A DNA stretch of 64,000 nt from Comamonas composti DSM 21721. Lineage in GTDB: Bacteria; Pseudomonadota; Gammaproteobacteria; Burkholderiales; Burkholderiaceae_C. The DNA is taken from positions 51,816 to 115,815 of the forward strand of contig NZ_AUCQ01000017.1 in the NCBI RefSeq assembly GCF_000429845.1, written 5' to 3'. Made by a program: the position numbers and the translations under genes. The notes under the pieces were generated by a model. The model did no database searches. It was not told the DNA's origin and saw nothing but the letters and a program-made list of their open reading frames with translations. This document shows positions 35,054 to 43,833 of this stretch, piece after piece (positions within the stretch are counted from its first letter, which is position 1; each line of letters begins with the position of its first letter).

Positions 35054-35836
35054 TCACAGCTGCGACAGCTTGGCCAGCATCTGGTCCGAGGTCTGGATGG
35101 CCTTGGAGTTCATCTCGTAGGCGCGCTGGGTCTGGATCATGGTCACCAGCTCCTGCACCACGTTGACGTTCGAGGCCTCGATATAGCCTTGCTGTATGGT
35201 GCCCAGGCCATTCGTGCCGGGCGTGCCCTGCTGGGGCTGGCCCGAGGAGGCGGTCTCAACGAACAGGTTCTGGCCGCGCGGCTCCAGGCCTGCGGGGTTG
35301 ATGAACTGGCTCATGGCGATGTTGCCCACTTGCTGGGGCGCGGCCTGGCCGGGCATGGTCGCGCTGACCACGCCATCGGCGCTGATGGAGACCTTGGTTG
35401 CGCCCTGGGGAATGGTGATGCCGTTGGCCACGGGCAGGCCGCTGGCGGTCACGAGCTGGCCCTGGGAGTCGACCTGGAAGGAGCCGTCGCGCGTATAGGC
35501 AATCGTGCCGTCGGGCATGTTGACTTCGAAGAAACCATTGCCGTTGATGGCCACATCCAGTGCATTGTTCGACTGCTGCAGGCTGCCCTGCAGAAAGTTG
35601 CGCGTCGTGGCGACCGTGCGCACGCCCAGGCCCAGGTGCAGACCCGTGGGCAACTGGCTCTGCTCGGTGTTCTGGGCGCCCGACTGGCGCAGGTTCTGGT
35701 AGATCAGGTCCTCGAAAACGGCGTTGGCACGCTTGTAGCCTGTGGTCGAGACATTCGCAAGATTGTGGGAGATGACATCCAGCTGGGTCTGCTGGGCCTC
35801 CATGCCGGTCTTGGAGATGAACAAAGAGTTGATCAT
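35054..35836 (-). CDS. flgG: Flagellar distal rod protein FlgG
   Basis: A 260-residue distal rod protein. The N-terminal motif [20 protein letters not shown] and the FlgG hallmark region [20 protein letters not shown] are clear, as is the C-terminal [20 protein letters not shown]. The length equals that of E. coli FlgG. AAGGA precedes the ATG. Confidence 0.96.
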   Translation of the reverse strand: MINSLFISKTGMEAQQTQLDVISHNLANVSTTGYKRANAVFEDLIYQNLRQSGAQNTEQSQLPTGLHLGLGVRTVATTRNFLQGSLQQSNNALDVAINGNGFFEVNMPDGTIAYTRDGSFQVDSQGQLVTASGLPVANGITIPQGATKVSISADGVVSATMPGQAAPQQVGNIAMSQFINPAGLEPRGQNLFVETASSGQPQQGTPGTNGLGTIQQGYIEASNVNVVQELVTMIQTQRAYEMNSKAIQTSDQMLAKLSQL

Positions 35837-35910
35837 GAGACTTTCCTTTCAGTGATCCAGGGTGCAGAGCGCTCCTCCGGAGCCCAGCAGCCAGGCTGTC
35901 GCACAGGGCG

Positions 35911-36651
35911 TCAGGCATTCACGCTGAGCAGCTGGCTGGCGGTCTTGTCATTGGCTTCTGCGGTCTGCAGCAGGCGCATCTGCTGCTCGAACTGACGCGA
36001 GGCGGCGATCATGCCGACCATGGTTTCCACCGAGTTCACGTTCGAGCCCTCGATCGAGCCCGCCAGCAGGCGTGCGTTCTCGTCGTTGGGCAGGGCGTCG
36101 CCCGTGGCATCGCGAAACAGGCCGTCATCGCCGCGTACCAGGGGCATGTCTTCGGTGGGCGTGACCAGCTTGATGCGGCCCACGGCCACGGGCAACTGGT
36201 TGCCGCTCTTGGCGGTCAGCGTGCCGTCCGCACCCAGGCTCACCGAGGATTCGGGTGGAATGTCCAGCGGAGCGCCGCCGTCGGAGAGCACGGCCTGCCC
36301 CTTGCTGTTGACGAGCTGTCCTTCGGGCGAGACTTCGAAGATGCCGTCGCGCGTATAGGCCTCCTGCCCATCCAGGCCCTGCACTGCAAACCAGGACCGG
36401 CCCATGGCCATGGCATCCAGGGCACGGCCCGTGCGCTGGGCTGGCCCGGGCGTGTCCAGATAGCCCGAGGTGGCCTCCAGCGCAAAGACCCGCGTGCCCG
36501 AGCCGCTGCCCTGCAGGGGAACGGCGCGGAAGGTGGACATCTCCGCGCGAAAGCCATTCGTGCTGGCATTGGCCAGGTTGTGGGCCAGCACGGCCTGGCG
36601 CTGGGCGGCCGCGTTGGCGCCCGTCATGGAGGTGTAGATGATGCGGTCCAT
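35911..36651 (-). CDS. flgF: Flagellar proximal rod protein FlgF
   Basis: A 246-residue proximal rod protein starting MDRIIYTSMTGANAAAQRQA, which is typical of FlgF, followed by LAHNLANASTNGFRAEMSTF and ending with the rod helix EGSNVNSVETMVGMIAASRQ. GAGGAG precedes the ATG at 36651. Between flgE and flgG, as usual. Confidence 0.95.
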   Translation of the reverse strand: MDRIIYTSMTGANAAAQRQAVLAHNLANASTNGFRAEMSTFRAVPLQGSGSGTRVFALEATSGYLDTPGPAQRTGRALDAMAMGRSWFAVQGLDGQEAYTRDGIFEVSPEGQLVNSKGQAVLSDGGAPLDIPPESSVSLGADGTLTAKSGNQLPVAVGRIKLVTPTEDMPLVRGDDGLFRDATGDALPNDENARLLAGSIEGSNVNSVETMVGMIAASRQFEQQMRLLQTAEANDKTASQLLSVNA

Positions 36652-36704
36652 GCGGGCTCCTCAATTCAAATGGTTTGCCATGGCGTCTGCGCGCAAGCCG
36701 GGGC

Positions 36705-37970
36705 TCACCTCAGGTTCACCAGGGTGGAGAACACCTGGTCCTGGGTCTTGATGGTCTGGGCATTCGCCTGGTAGGCGCGCTGGGCCACCATCATGTTCAC
36801 CAGCTCGGCCGTGAGATCCACGTTCGAATCCTCGAGCGAGCCGGCGCGCAGCGAGCCCAGCGAGCCGGTCTCCGCCGTGCCGTTGAGCGCCGGGCCCGAA
36901 TCTGCTGTGGCCACCCATTTGTTGCCGCCGACTTGGGCCAGGCCCTGGGCATTGGTGAAGTCGGCCATGGCCAGCTGGCTTTCCACGCGCGTGAGGCCAT
37001 TGGAGTAGCTGGCCGTGATCGAGCCGTTCTGGCTGATGCTGATGCCTGTGAGCATGCCCGTGGCATAGCCGTCCTGCTGCAGGCCGTTGTTGGCGAACTT
37101 GGAGCCGTATTGCGTGGTGCTGCCGAAGTCGAAGCTCACGGGGAATGGCGGCAGGCCATTGGGGTTGGCCGTGCCTCCGTCGATGGGCAGGATCAGCTCG
37201 GTGCCCGAGCCTGTGGCCGGGGCCGTGGGTGTGAGGCTGGTGAGCTTGCCGCCGGTATCGAACACGGCCGTGCCTATGCTGGGCGCGGCCGGGTCCAGCG
37301 AGTTGTAGATCTCCCAGGTGTTGCCGGTGGCGCTTTTCTCGAAGTAAAAGCTGGTGTGGATCTCCGTGCCCTGGGCGTCAAAGACCGTGATGGCCGTGCC
37401 GTAGGTGGCGCGCGGCGTCGGTGGTATCGGGGGCGTGGCCGTGGCATCGCCGGCGGCAGGCTGGGCGCGCGAGTCCAGGTTCAGCGAGATCTGAGCCTTC
37501 TCGGTCTGCTTGGCCGCGATGCTGCCCGTGGGAAAGCTCAGCGCCATGGGCGCAGCGCCGGTCTGCACCTTGCCCGTGGCGGGGTCGACCGGATAGCCCA
37601 TCACATAGTCGTTTTGCACGGTGCGCAACTGGCCCTGCTTGTCGGCCACGAAGTTGCCGGCTCGCGTATAGGCCGTGCTGCCATCGGGCTGGCGCACGAC
37701 GAAGAAGCCGTTGCCATTGATGGCCACGTCCAGGTTGTTGCCCGTGGTCGAGTACGGTCCCTGGCGAAACTGCTGATTGATGGCGGCCACGTTCACGCCG
37801 ATGCCGCTGGCCTGGCCGCTGGCCGAGCCGATGGCACTGGCCACGGCTTCGGCGAAGTCGGTGCGCGAGGACTTGAAGCCCGTGGTGTTGGCGTTGGCAA
37901 TGTTGTTGCCTATGACGTCCAGGTTCTTGCTGGCAGCGTTCAGGCCCGAGAGGCCGGTTTGAAATCCCAT
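36705..37970 (-). CDS. flgE: Flagellar hook protein FlgE
   Basis: A 421-residue hook subunit. N-terminus GFQTGLSGLNAASKNLDVIG with NNIANANTTGFKSSRTDFAE; C-terminus EDSNVDLTAELVNMMVAQRA. The middle includes the FlgE D2-type domain with low-complexity Thr/Pro/Ala segments. AGGAG precedes the ATG. Confidence 0.96.
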   Translation of the reverse strand: MGFQTGLSGLNAASKNLDVIGNNIANANTTGFKSSRTDFAEAVASAIGSASGQASGIGVNVAAINQQFRQGPYSTTGNNLDVAINGNGFFVVRQPDGSTAYTRAGNFVADKQGQLRTVQNDYVMGYPVDPATGKVQTGAAPMALSFPTGSIAAKQTEKAQISLNLDSRAQPAAGDATATPPIPPTPRATYGTAITVFDAQGTEIHTSFYFEKSATGNTWEIYNSLDPAAPSIGTAVFDTGGKLTSLTPTAPATGSGTELILPIDGGTANPNGLPPFPVSFDFGSTTQYGSKFANNGLQQDGYATGMLTGISISQNGSITASYSNGLTRVESQLAMADFTNAQGLAQVGGNKWVATADSGPALNGTAETGSLGSLRAGSLEDSNVDLTAELVNMMVAQRAYQANAQTIKTQDQVFSTLVNLR

Positions 37971-38063
37971 GATGAGCTCCTGCGAAACTGGTGATGAACA
38001 AGGCCGGCGCCTGACCGGCTGGAACGACTGTTGCGGCTATGCCTTTTCCGTGCTGCCAAGCGG

Positions 38064-38723
38064 CTAGTAGACGGCTCGGACATCGCCGTAGGAAATGCTT
38101 TTGCCGTTGCTGAGCTCCAGCATCAGCCGGCCTTCGCTGGTGCCCGTGGCAATCACCTGATGCGGTGACAGCGTGGTTGCGGAGACGGCCTGGCCTGCGT
38201 TGTCGGCCTGCACCGAAAAGCGCAACTGGCTGGTATCGCCCGTGTATTTCTGTGCATCCCAGCTGAAGTAATTGCGCCCGGCCTCGGCCGGGCCGAGCTC
38301 GATGGTGTCGACCAATTCACCGCTGGCCGTGGTGATCTGCACCTTCACGCTGGCGGCCGGGCCGGCCAGCTCGAAAGCCGCCATGTGCTTGTCCTCTACG
38401 GCCTGGCCCAGAGTGTTGCCCTGGACCAGCACCGCGCGCCCTATCATGGTCGTGCCCTGCATGGCTTGCAGGGCCGAGAACTGGCCGGCCATGCCCTGCA
38501 TGGTCTGGTTCAGCTGCTGGATTCCCGACACGGTATTGATCTGTGCCATCTGCGTGGTCATCTGCGCGTTGTCCATGGGGTTCATGGGATCCTGGTGCTT
38601 GAGCTGGGCCACGAGCAGCTTGAGAAACCGGTCCTGGGCGGCCGCAGGGTCGGTGACCGATGTCTTGCCGGTGCCGGATTGCTGCTCTGCGAGCGCGCTG
38701 GTATCGCCTATGCCGTAAATCAT
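38064..38723 (-). CDS. flgD: Hook scaffolding protein FlgD
   Basis: A 219-residue hook cap. The N-terminal conserved segment AQDRFLKLLVAQLKHQDPMN (near residue 30) and NAQMTTQMAQINTVSGIQQL identify it; the C-terminal half has the FlgD Tudor/Ig-like pattern (GPAEAGRNYFSWDAQKYTGD). It is needed for hook assembly and is not kept in the final structure. Confidence 0.96.
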   Translation of the reverse strand: MIYGIGDTSALAEQQSGTGKTSVTDPAAAQDRFLKLLVAQLKHQDPMNPMDNAQMTTQMAQINTVSGIQQLNQTMQGMAGQFSALQAMQGTTMIGRAVLVQGNTLGQAVEDKHMAAFELAGPAASVKVQITTASGELVDTIELGPAEAGRNYFSWDAQKYTGDTSQLRFSVQADNAGQAVSATTLSPHQVIATGTSEGRLMLELSNGKSISYGDVRAVY

Positions 38724-38745
38724 GAACGTACTCCTGAGGGGCGGC

Positions 38746-39150
38746 TCATTGGCCCATTTGCAAGGTCTTGAGCAGCAGCGATTTCGCCGTGTTCATGACT
38801 TCCACGTTGTTCTGGTAGGAGCGCGAGGCCGAGATCATGTTCACCATCTCGTCCACGGCGCTGACGTTGGAGTGCGTGACATAGCCTTCGGCATCGGCCA
38901 GCGGGTGCTGCGGGTCGTGCACGCGCCGACCCGGAGTGCTGTCCTCGCGTATGGCGCTCACGCGCACGCCGGAGCCGCTTTCGTCTTCCAGCGGCGTGGT
39001 CTGAAACACCACCTGGCGTGCCTTGTAGGCCTGGCCGTCGGGGCCGGCCACGGCATCCACGTTGGCAAGGTTGGAGGCCACGACGTTGAGGCGCTGGGAT
39101 TGGGCGCTGACGGCACTGCCCGAGATGTTGAAGATGGAGAACATGGACAT
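38746..39150 (-). CDS. flgC: Flagellar rod protein FlgC
   Basis: A 134-residue proximal rod protein, same length as the enteric protein. AVSAQSQRLNVVASNLANVD at the N-terminus, GYVTHSNVSAVDEMVNMISA and SRSYQNNVEVMNTAKSLLLK at the C-terminus. AGGAG precedes the ATG. Confidence 0.96.
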   Translation of the reverse strand: MSMFSIFNISGSAVSAQSQRLNVVASNLANVDAVAGPDGQAYKARQVVFQTTPLEDESGSGVRVSAIREDSTPGRRVHDPQHPLADAEGYVTHSNVSAVDEMVNMISASRSYQNNVEVMNTAKSLLLKTLQMGQ

Positions 39151-39178
39151 GGGGTCGGCTCCTGTCGGGTATCGGGGC

Positions 39179-39598
39179 TTACTGGCCTTGTATGGCGCTC
39201 AGCAAGGTCTTGGCCTGGCCGTTGATGAAGCGCAGCGTGGCCTCGTAGCGCACGGCGTTGTCCACGAAGTTGGCGCGTTCGCGGTCCAGGTCCACGGTGT
39301 TGTTGTCCAGGCTCGGCTGCGAGGCCACGGAGTAGCCCAGCTGTCCTGGCGCCTCATGCCCGGAAGCGGCGGCGGGCAGGGGAATGTGGCCGTTCGCGCC
39401 TGCGCCTGCGCCGGGCTGGGCCAGTGGCGAAGAAGCCGGCGTGCTCGCGAGCAGGGCGCGGCGAAATTCGAAATCGCGCGCCACATAGCCTGGCGTGTCC
39501 GCATTGGCGATGTTGCTTGCAATGGTGCGCTGGCGCTCTGCGCGCAGTACAAGTGCCTGGCTTTGAAAATCCAGCCGTTCTGTGATCTTTTCGAACAT
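39179..39598 (-). CDS. flgB: Flagellar rod protein FlgB
   Basis: A 139-residue proximal rod protein, first gene of flgBCDEFGHIJKL. RTIASNIANADTPGYVARDF is the family motif and LDRERANFVDNAVRYEATLR the C-terminal one. A Pro/Ala/Gly-rich insertion lies between them. The ATG at 39598 follows GAGG; longer frames upstream lack such a site. It is divergent from flgA, so the class-2 promoters should be in 39599-39770, but no clear boxes were found. Confidence 0.95.
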   Translation of the reverse strand: MFEKITERLDFQSQALVLRAERQRTIASNIANADTPGYVARDFEFRRALLASTPASSPLAQPGAGAGANGHIPLPAAASGHEAPGQLGYSVASQPSLDNNTVDLDRERANFVDNAVRYEATLRFINGQAKTLLSAIQGQ

Positions 39599-39770
39599 GT
39601 CGGCCTCGGGCGAGTTGGTCTGTGATGCGGGGTGTCGGGGGCGGCAGCCCACGGACTGCGGATGCGCTGATTATGAAAATCCACCTGCCGAAACTAAAGC
39701 GCGAAGAGAGCGTGTTTGGCCTTGCAGTTCGCTGCATGCGCAGGAGTTCGAGGGCTCTATATTTCGGGCT

Positions 39771-40508
39771 ATGAATCAAGGACTTCGCCTTCTTCGCTGC
39801 ACTCCCGGCCAGGCCCTGGCCGGTGCGCTGCTGGCGTTTTCGGCGATGGCCGCTGCGGCGCAGCAGGAGCCCGACGGTGCCGCGCAGCTGGTGCGCATAG
39901 GCCAGCACTTTGCCGACGAGGCCGTGCTGCAGGTCCAGGACGCCGGCACGGGACTGCGCCTGCAGGTGCAGGTGGGCCAGCTCGACTCCCGCCTGCGCCT
40001 TGCGGCCTGTGCCAGGGTCGAGCCCTATCTGCCGGCCGGCACGCGCCTGTGGGGGCGCAGCCGCATAGGTCTGCGCTGTCTGCAGGGACGGGTGGCCTGG
40101 AATGTGTTCCTGCCGGTCACGGTCAAGGCCCTGGGTCCGGCCTGGGTCTTGCAAAACAGTGTGTCCGCCGGGCAGGTGCTGCAGGCCGAGGATGCGATCG
40201 AGGCCGAGGTCGACTGGGCCGAGGAGGCCTCGCCCATACAGGCCAATGCCCGGGCATGGATAGGCCAGGTGGCGACGCGCCCTCTGGCTGCGGGCCAGGC
40301 CTTGCGCCAGAACATGCTGCGCCCGGCCCCCTTGTTTGCTGCGGGCACTCAGGTGAAGGTCATGCTCGGCGGCGGTGGATTTTTGGTGACCTCTTCCGGC
40401 AAGGCCATGGCCGCCGCCGGACAGGGGCAGACCGTGAGAGTGCGCCTGGACAACGGACGCATGCTCTCCGGTGTGGTCGATCCCGAAGGAGCTGTACAGG
40501 TGCAGTAG
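39771..40508 (+). CDS. flgA: P-ring assembly chaperone FlgA
   Basis: A 245-residue periplasmic protein with a signal peptide (ALAGALLAFSAMAAAAQQ). The C-terminal SAF-type region is clear: WVLQNSVSAGQVLQAEDAIE, ATRPLAAGQALRQNMLRPAP, and KVMLGGGGFLVTSSGKAMAA. It helps FlgI polymerise. The ATG at 39771 puts the signal peptide first, although the ribosome-binding site is weak. Followed by flgM and flgN. Confidence 0.93.
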   Translation: MNQGLRLLRCTPGQALAGALLAFSAMAAAAQQEPDGAAQLVRIGQHFADEAVLQVQDAGTGLRLQVQVGQLDSRLRLAACARVEPYLPAGTRLWGRSRIGLRCLQGRVAWNVFLPVTVKALGPAWVLQNSVSAGQVLQAEDAIEAEVDWAEEASPIQANARAWIGQVATRPLAAGQALRQNMLRPAPLFAAGTQVKVMLGGGGFLVTSSGKAMAAAGQGQTVRVRLDNGRMLSGVVDPEGAVQVQ

Positions 40509-40533
40509 TCGTGCAAGTGCCCGGGCAATGCCC

Positions 40534-40560
40534 TCAAGTTCTGCAGGCCTTGGCCGAAAC
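40534..40560 (+). promoter_or_regulatory. Sigma-28-like promoter of flgM-flgN
   Basis: TCAAGTTC (40534-40541), 11-nt spacer, GCCGAAAC (40553-40560). It lies 47 nt before flgM, the anti-FliA gene, as expected for autoregulation of the late class. Confidence 0.65.
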
Positions 40561-40607
40561 CAGGAACACCCCCTGGGCTGTTGTGTGGGCGATAGGAGAA
40601 TGAACCA

Positions 40608-40928
40608 ATGATAAAGATCGGACAAAAATCTGAACTGCCAGCCTCTTCGCCTGCTGCGGCCAAGCAGCAGGCGAAGACGGAAAACCCCGGCGCTGCAGAG
40701 GAGACCGGCCAGGCCAGGCCCGCAGGGGCGGCTGGCGTGCCGGTGTCTTTTTCCAGCTCGGCCCGGGCCCTGGAGCAGAAAGACCGCACGAATGCGGACT
40801 TCGACGCCGAGCGTGTCGAGTCCATGCGCGCGGCCATTGCCGACGGCAGCTTTCGCGTGAATGCCGAGGCCGTGGCCGACAAGCTGCTCAGCAATGCCGA
40901 GGAGTTCATGACCCATACGCGGTCGTGA
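40608..40928 (+). CDS. flgM: Anti-sigma-28 factor FlgM
   Basis: A 106-residue FlgM that holds FliA inactive until it is exported after hook completion. The N-terminal two thirds are low-complexity and disordered-looking; the conserved part is DFDAERVESMRAAIADGSFR and VNAEAVADKLLSNAEEFM near the C-terminus. Downstream of flgA and upstream of flgN. Confidence 0.93.
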   Translation: MIKIGQKSELPASSPAAAKQQAKTENPGAAEETGQARPAGAAGVPVSFSSSARALEQKDRTNADFDAERVESMRAAIADGSFRVNAEAVADKLLSNAEEFMTHTRS

Positions 40929-41019
40929 GCGCCGGTTCTGGCGCCCTGCAATTTTTCTTCAACGAAACGCCCGCTTTGAGGCGATTGCCTGACTGGGTCC
41001 CGCTGCCCAGGAGTCCTTT

Positions 41020-41394
41020 ATGAAACTCGATGAAATGCTCGATGCCCTGGAAAAACAGCTGGGCGTGGTTGCCCAGGCCCTGGGTTCCCTGGATGTGACG
41101 GATCTTGAACAGGCCAGCGGCCAGATGCGCGAGGCCATGCTGGCCTTTTCGGAGCTGGCGCGCCGCTTCCCTGCGCTGGAGTGGACGCCCTTTCAGCGCC
41201 GCCGCTCCCAGGTTTTCGGCCTGCAGTTGACGCAACTGCGTGAGCAATTGACGCGCCTGACGGTCCAGACCCAGCGCCAGGCCGAAGTCCTGGTGCCCCA
41301 GGTCAAGAGCCGGGAAGCCACCTACGGTCAAGGCGTTTATGGCCAGCCCCATACGGGCCAGGGCCGGGCCCATATCTACCAGGGTGCGGGCTAG
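41020..41394 (+). CDS. flgN: FlgN-like chaperone for hook-associated proteins
   Basis: A 124-residue helical protein in the standard flgM-flgN position, expected to carry FlgK and FlgL to the export gate. Conservation is weak; KLDEMLDALEKQLGVVAQAL, LTQLREQLTRLTVQTQRQAE and the Gly/Gln/Tyr-rich C-terminus (YGQGVYGQPHTGQG) are visible. AGGAG occurs before the ATG. Assignment relies mainly on position and size. Confidence 0.82.
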   Translation: MKLDEMLDALEKQLGVVAQALGSLDVTDLEQASGQMREAMLAFSELARRFPALEWTPFQRRRSQVFGLQLTQLREQLTRLTVQTQRQAEVLVPQVKSREATYGQGVYGQPHTGQGRAHIYQGAG

Positions 41395-41455
41395 TTCGTA
41401 CCGTCTCTTCTGGCCATGGCCGCTGCGATGACGGCGGCCGGTCTTGCATGCAGCT

Positions 41456-41566
41456 CTGCAAAAACAAGAGCTGCCAGCGCTTGATAGCGCTCGTTTTTTA
41501 TATTGTTCATTGCTGAAATCAAGATGTGGCAAGCGCAAACAGCTCCTGAATCAGGAGCTGTTTGCG
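41456..41566. repeat. Interspersed palindromic repeat, copy B
   Basis: Left part GAGCTGCCAGCGCTTGATAG and right part GGCAAGCGCAAACAGCTCCT mirror copy A, with GCTGAAATCAAG between. The right end is extended into a 16-bp perfect palindrome (41534-41549 with 41551-41566). It lies between convergent flgN and fliE. Confidence 0.65.
41476..41499 (+). terminator. Terminator downstream of flgN
   Basis: AGCGCT-TGAT-AGCGCT followed by CG and TTTTTT, 80 nt after the flgN stop. It is part of repeat copy B. Confidence 0.65.
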
Positions 41567-41603
41567 TTGGAGGCTATGCCGCCCGCAGGCGGCGAAGAGC
41601 GGC

Positions 41604-41918
41604 TCAGACCTGCATGTTCATCACGTCGGTATAGGCCTGGACCAGGCGGTTGCGCACGTGCAGCGCGGCCTGGAAGCCGATCTGGGCCTTTTGCAGCGCG
41701 ACCATGGTCTGCTCCAGGCTGACGGCGGGGTTTTCCAGCTGGACCTCGCGCTGCATGTCGCCAGCCCGGTTCTGAGCCTGGCTCACGGCCTTGAGCGCCC
41801 CTTGCAGGGCCTGGTCGAAGCCGGGTGCCGACGCCTTTGGGGTGCGGCGCAGGCCGATGTTCTGCGCCAGCTCGGTGCCGTAGACAGACGGGGTGCTGCG
41901 GGGGAAGCGTAGGTCCAT
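41604..41918 (-). CDS. fliE: Flagellar MS-ring/rod junction protein FliE
   Basis: A 104-residue protein joining the MS ring to the rod. Typical: GFDQALQGALKAVSQAQNRA, ENPAVSLEQTMVALQKAQIG and the C-terminal VRNRLVQAYTDVMNMQV. It is divergent from fliF, with about 178 bp between them that should contain both promoters; none could be assigned with confidence. Confidence 0.95.
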   Translation of the reverse strand: MDLRFPRSTPSVYGTELAQNIGLRRTPKASAPGFDQALQGALKAVSQAQNRAGDMQREVQLENPAVSLEQTMVALQKAQIGFQAALHVRNRLVQAYTDVMNMQV

Positions 41919-42096
41919 GACGGTTTCCAGGTGAATGCTGATTTATGCCTGCATCGTAGGCCGGAGCCGGCGTGCACATGGCTGCAAAAAGAGGCCAAAG
42001 CGCGTGCTTATCGGACAAACATCGAGGGCCGGGATTTGAATAATCCATGGCAAGCCAAAGCTCTGCATGTCCAGGGCCTACACCGATGGGAAAAAG

Positions 42097-43806
42097 ATGT
42101 CCGCTGTTGCCGAAGCACCTGTTTCCGTGATCACTCCTGCACCTGGTTCCTCGCTGCAGCAGCGCTGGACTGCCATGGGGCGCGGCCAGCGCCTTGTGAC
42201 CGGGGGCGGATTGGCGCTGTTGTTCGTGGCCCTTGCGGCTGCGGCCATGTTCTACCGCCAGCCCGATTACCGGCTGCTGTTCTCCAATCTCGGCGACAAG
42301 GACGGCGGAGCCATCGTGGCCCAGCTCACGCAGATGAACGTGCCCTACCGCTATACCGAGGGCGGGGGCGCGATCCTGGTGCCGGCCGAGCGCGTGCACG
42401 ATGTGCGCCTCAAGCTCGCGACCCAGGGCCTGCCCAAGGGCTCGGTCACGGGCTTCGAGCTCATGGAGAGCAGCAAGTTCGGCATTACCCAGTTCCAGGA
42501 AAGGCTGAATTTTCAGCGGGGTCTCGAAGGCGAGCTCACGCGCTCCATACAGGCGCTGGCCGCCGTGCAAAGCGCACGCGTGCACCTGGCCCTGCCCAAC
42601 CAGAACGGGTTTTTCCGCGAGCAGCAAAAGCCCTCGGCCTCGGTACTGCTGAGCCTTTATCCGGGGCGCGTGCTGGATCGCACGCAGATCGCGGGCATCG
42701 TGCACCTGGTGGCCTCCAGCGTGCCCGAGATGCAGCCCACGGCGGTGAGCGTGGTCGATGATTCCGGCAAGCTGCTGTCGCGTTCGCCCGAGGAGAGCGC
42801 TCAGGGCGTCGACCTGCAGCAGCTGGCCTATACCCAGCAGGTCGAGCAGCAGTATGTGCGCCGCATCCTGGACATTCTGGAGCCCGTGGTGGGCAAGAAC
42901 AATGTGCGCGCCCAGGTCTCGGCCGTGATGGACTTCAGCCAGACCGAATCGACCTCGGAGCAGCACACCCCGAATCAGACGCCGGACAGCAGCGCCGTGC
43001 GCAGCCAGCAGGTGGTGGAGAGCTCGGGCGAGCCGCGCCCGCCCCTGCCCACGGGGGTGCCGGGCGCGACCAGCAACCAGCCACCGGCTGCGGCAACGGC
43101 GCCCGTCAACGGTGCCAATCCCGCGCCCCAGGCCGCCGACGGCCAGCAGAACACGGGTGCGGCGCGAGCCGCGAGCAAGCGCGAGTCGATCACCAACTAC
43201 GAGGTCGACAAGACCGTGCGGGTGACGCGCGCCAGCACCGGCAACATCAAGCGCCTCACGGCGGCCGTGGTCATCAATGTGCCCGCCGTGCCAGCCAGTC
43301 CCGAAGCGCCCGCGACGGCGAATGCCGCGCCCGGCGCCGAAGCCGGCGGCGCGCGCAGCTTCACGGCCGAGCAGCAGGACCAGCTGCTGACCCTGGTGCG
43401 CGAGACCGTGGGCTACAGCGCCGAGCGCGGCGACTCCGTGAACCTGGTCAGCGCACCCTTTGTGAATACCGAGGAGCCCGAGGTCGTGCTGCCGCTGTGG
43501 CAGCAGCCCGAAGTGCGCGAGATGGCGCGCAGCCTGGGCCTGCCCCTGGGGCTGGGCCTGTTTGCGGCCATCGTGTTCATCGCCCTGGTGCGGCCTCTGC
43601 TCAAGGGACGCAAGACCGAGCCCGGTGCCCAGCTCAGCGCCATCGAGGGCGATGAGCCCGAGCGCCCGGCCCTGCCTGCTCCGGCCGTGGATCTGTCCCC
43701 GACCCAGGAGCAGGTGCGCCTGGAGCAGGCCCGCCAGTTGGCCAAGCAAAACCCCATTGCCGTGGCCAATATCGTCAAAACCTGGATCAACGGCGAGAAC
43801 AGCTAG
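42097..43806 (+). CDS. fliF: Flagellar MS-ring protein FliF
   Basis: A 569-residue inner-membrane ring protein. First membrane helix at GGLALLFVALAAAAMFY (about residue 43), YscJ/FliF ring-building motifs (YRLLFSNLGDKDGGAIVAQL, KFGITQFQERLNFQRGLEGE, SARVHLALPNQNGFFREQQK), a long Pro/Ala-rich periplasmic loop, second helix LGLPLGLGLFAAIVFIALV and a C-terminal FliG-binding tail (RQLAKQNPIAVANIVKTWI). The ATG at 42097 behind GGGAAAAAG is preferred to one at 42067. First gene of fliFGHIJK. Confidence 0.95.
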   Translation: MSAVAEAPVSVITPAPGSSLQQRWTAMGRGQRLVTGGGLALLFVALAAAAMFYRQPDYRLLFSNLGDKDGGAIVAQLTQMNVPYRYTEGGGAILVPAERVHDVRLKLATQGLPKGSVTGFELMESSKFGITQFQERLNFQRGLEGELTRSIQALAAVQSARVHLALPNQNGFFREQQKPSASVLLSLYPGRVLDRTQIAGIVHLVASSVPEMQPTAVSVVDDSGKLLSRSPEESAQGVDLQQLAYTQQVEQQYVRRILDILEPVVGKNNVRAQVSAVMDFSQTESTSEQHTPNQTPDSSAVRSQQVVESSGEPRPPLPTGVPGATSNQPPAAATAPVNGANPAPQAADGQQNTGAARAASKRESITNYEVDKTVRVTRASTGNIKRLTAAVVINVPAVPASPEAPATANAAPGAEAGGARSFTAEQQDQLLTLVRETVGYSAERGDSVNLVSAPFVNTEEPEVVLPLWQQPEVREMARSLGLPLGLGLFAAIVFIALVRPLLKGRKTEPGAQLSAIEGDEPERPALPAPAVDLSPTQEQVRLEQARQLAKQNPIAVANIVKTWINGENS

Positions 43807-43833
43807 CCGTTGGCGTAACCGACCACATTCATC

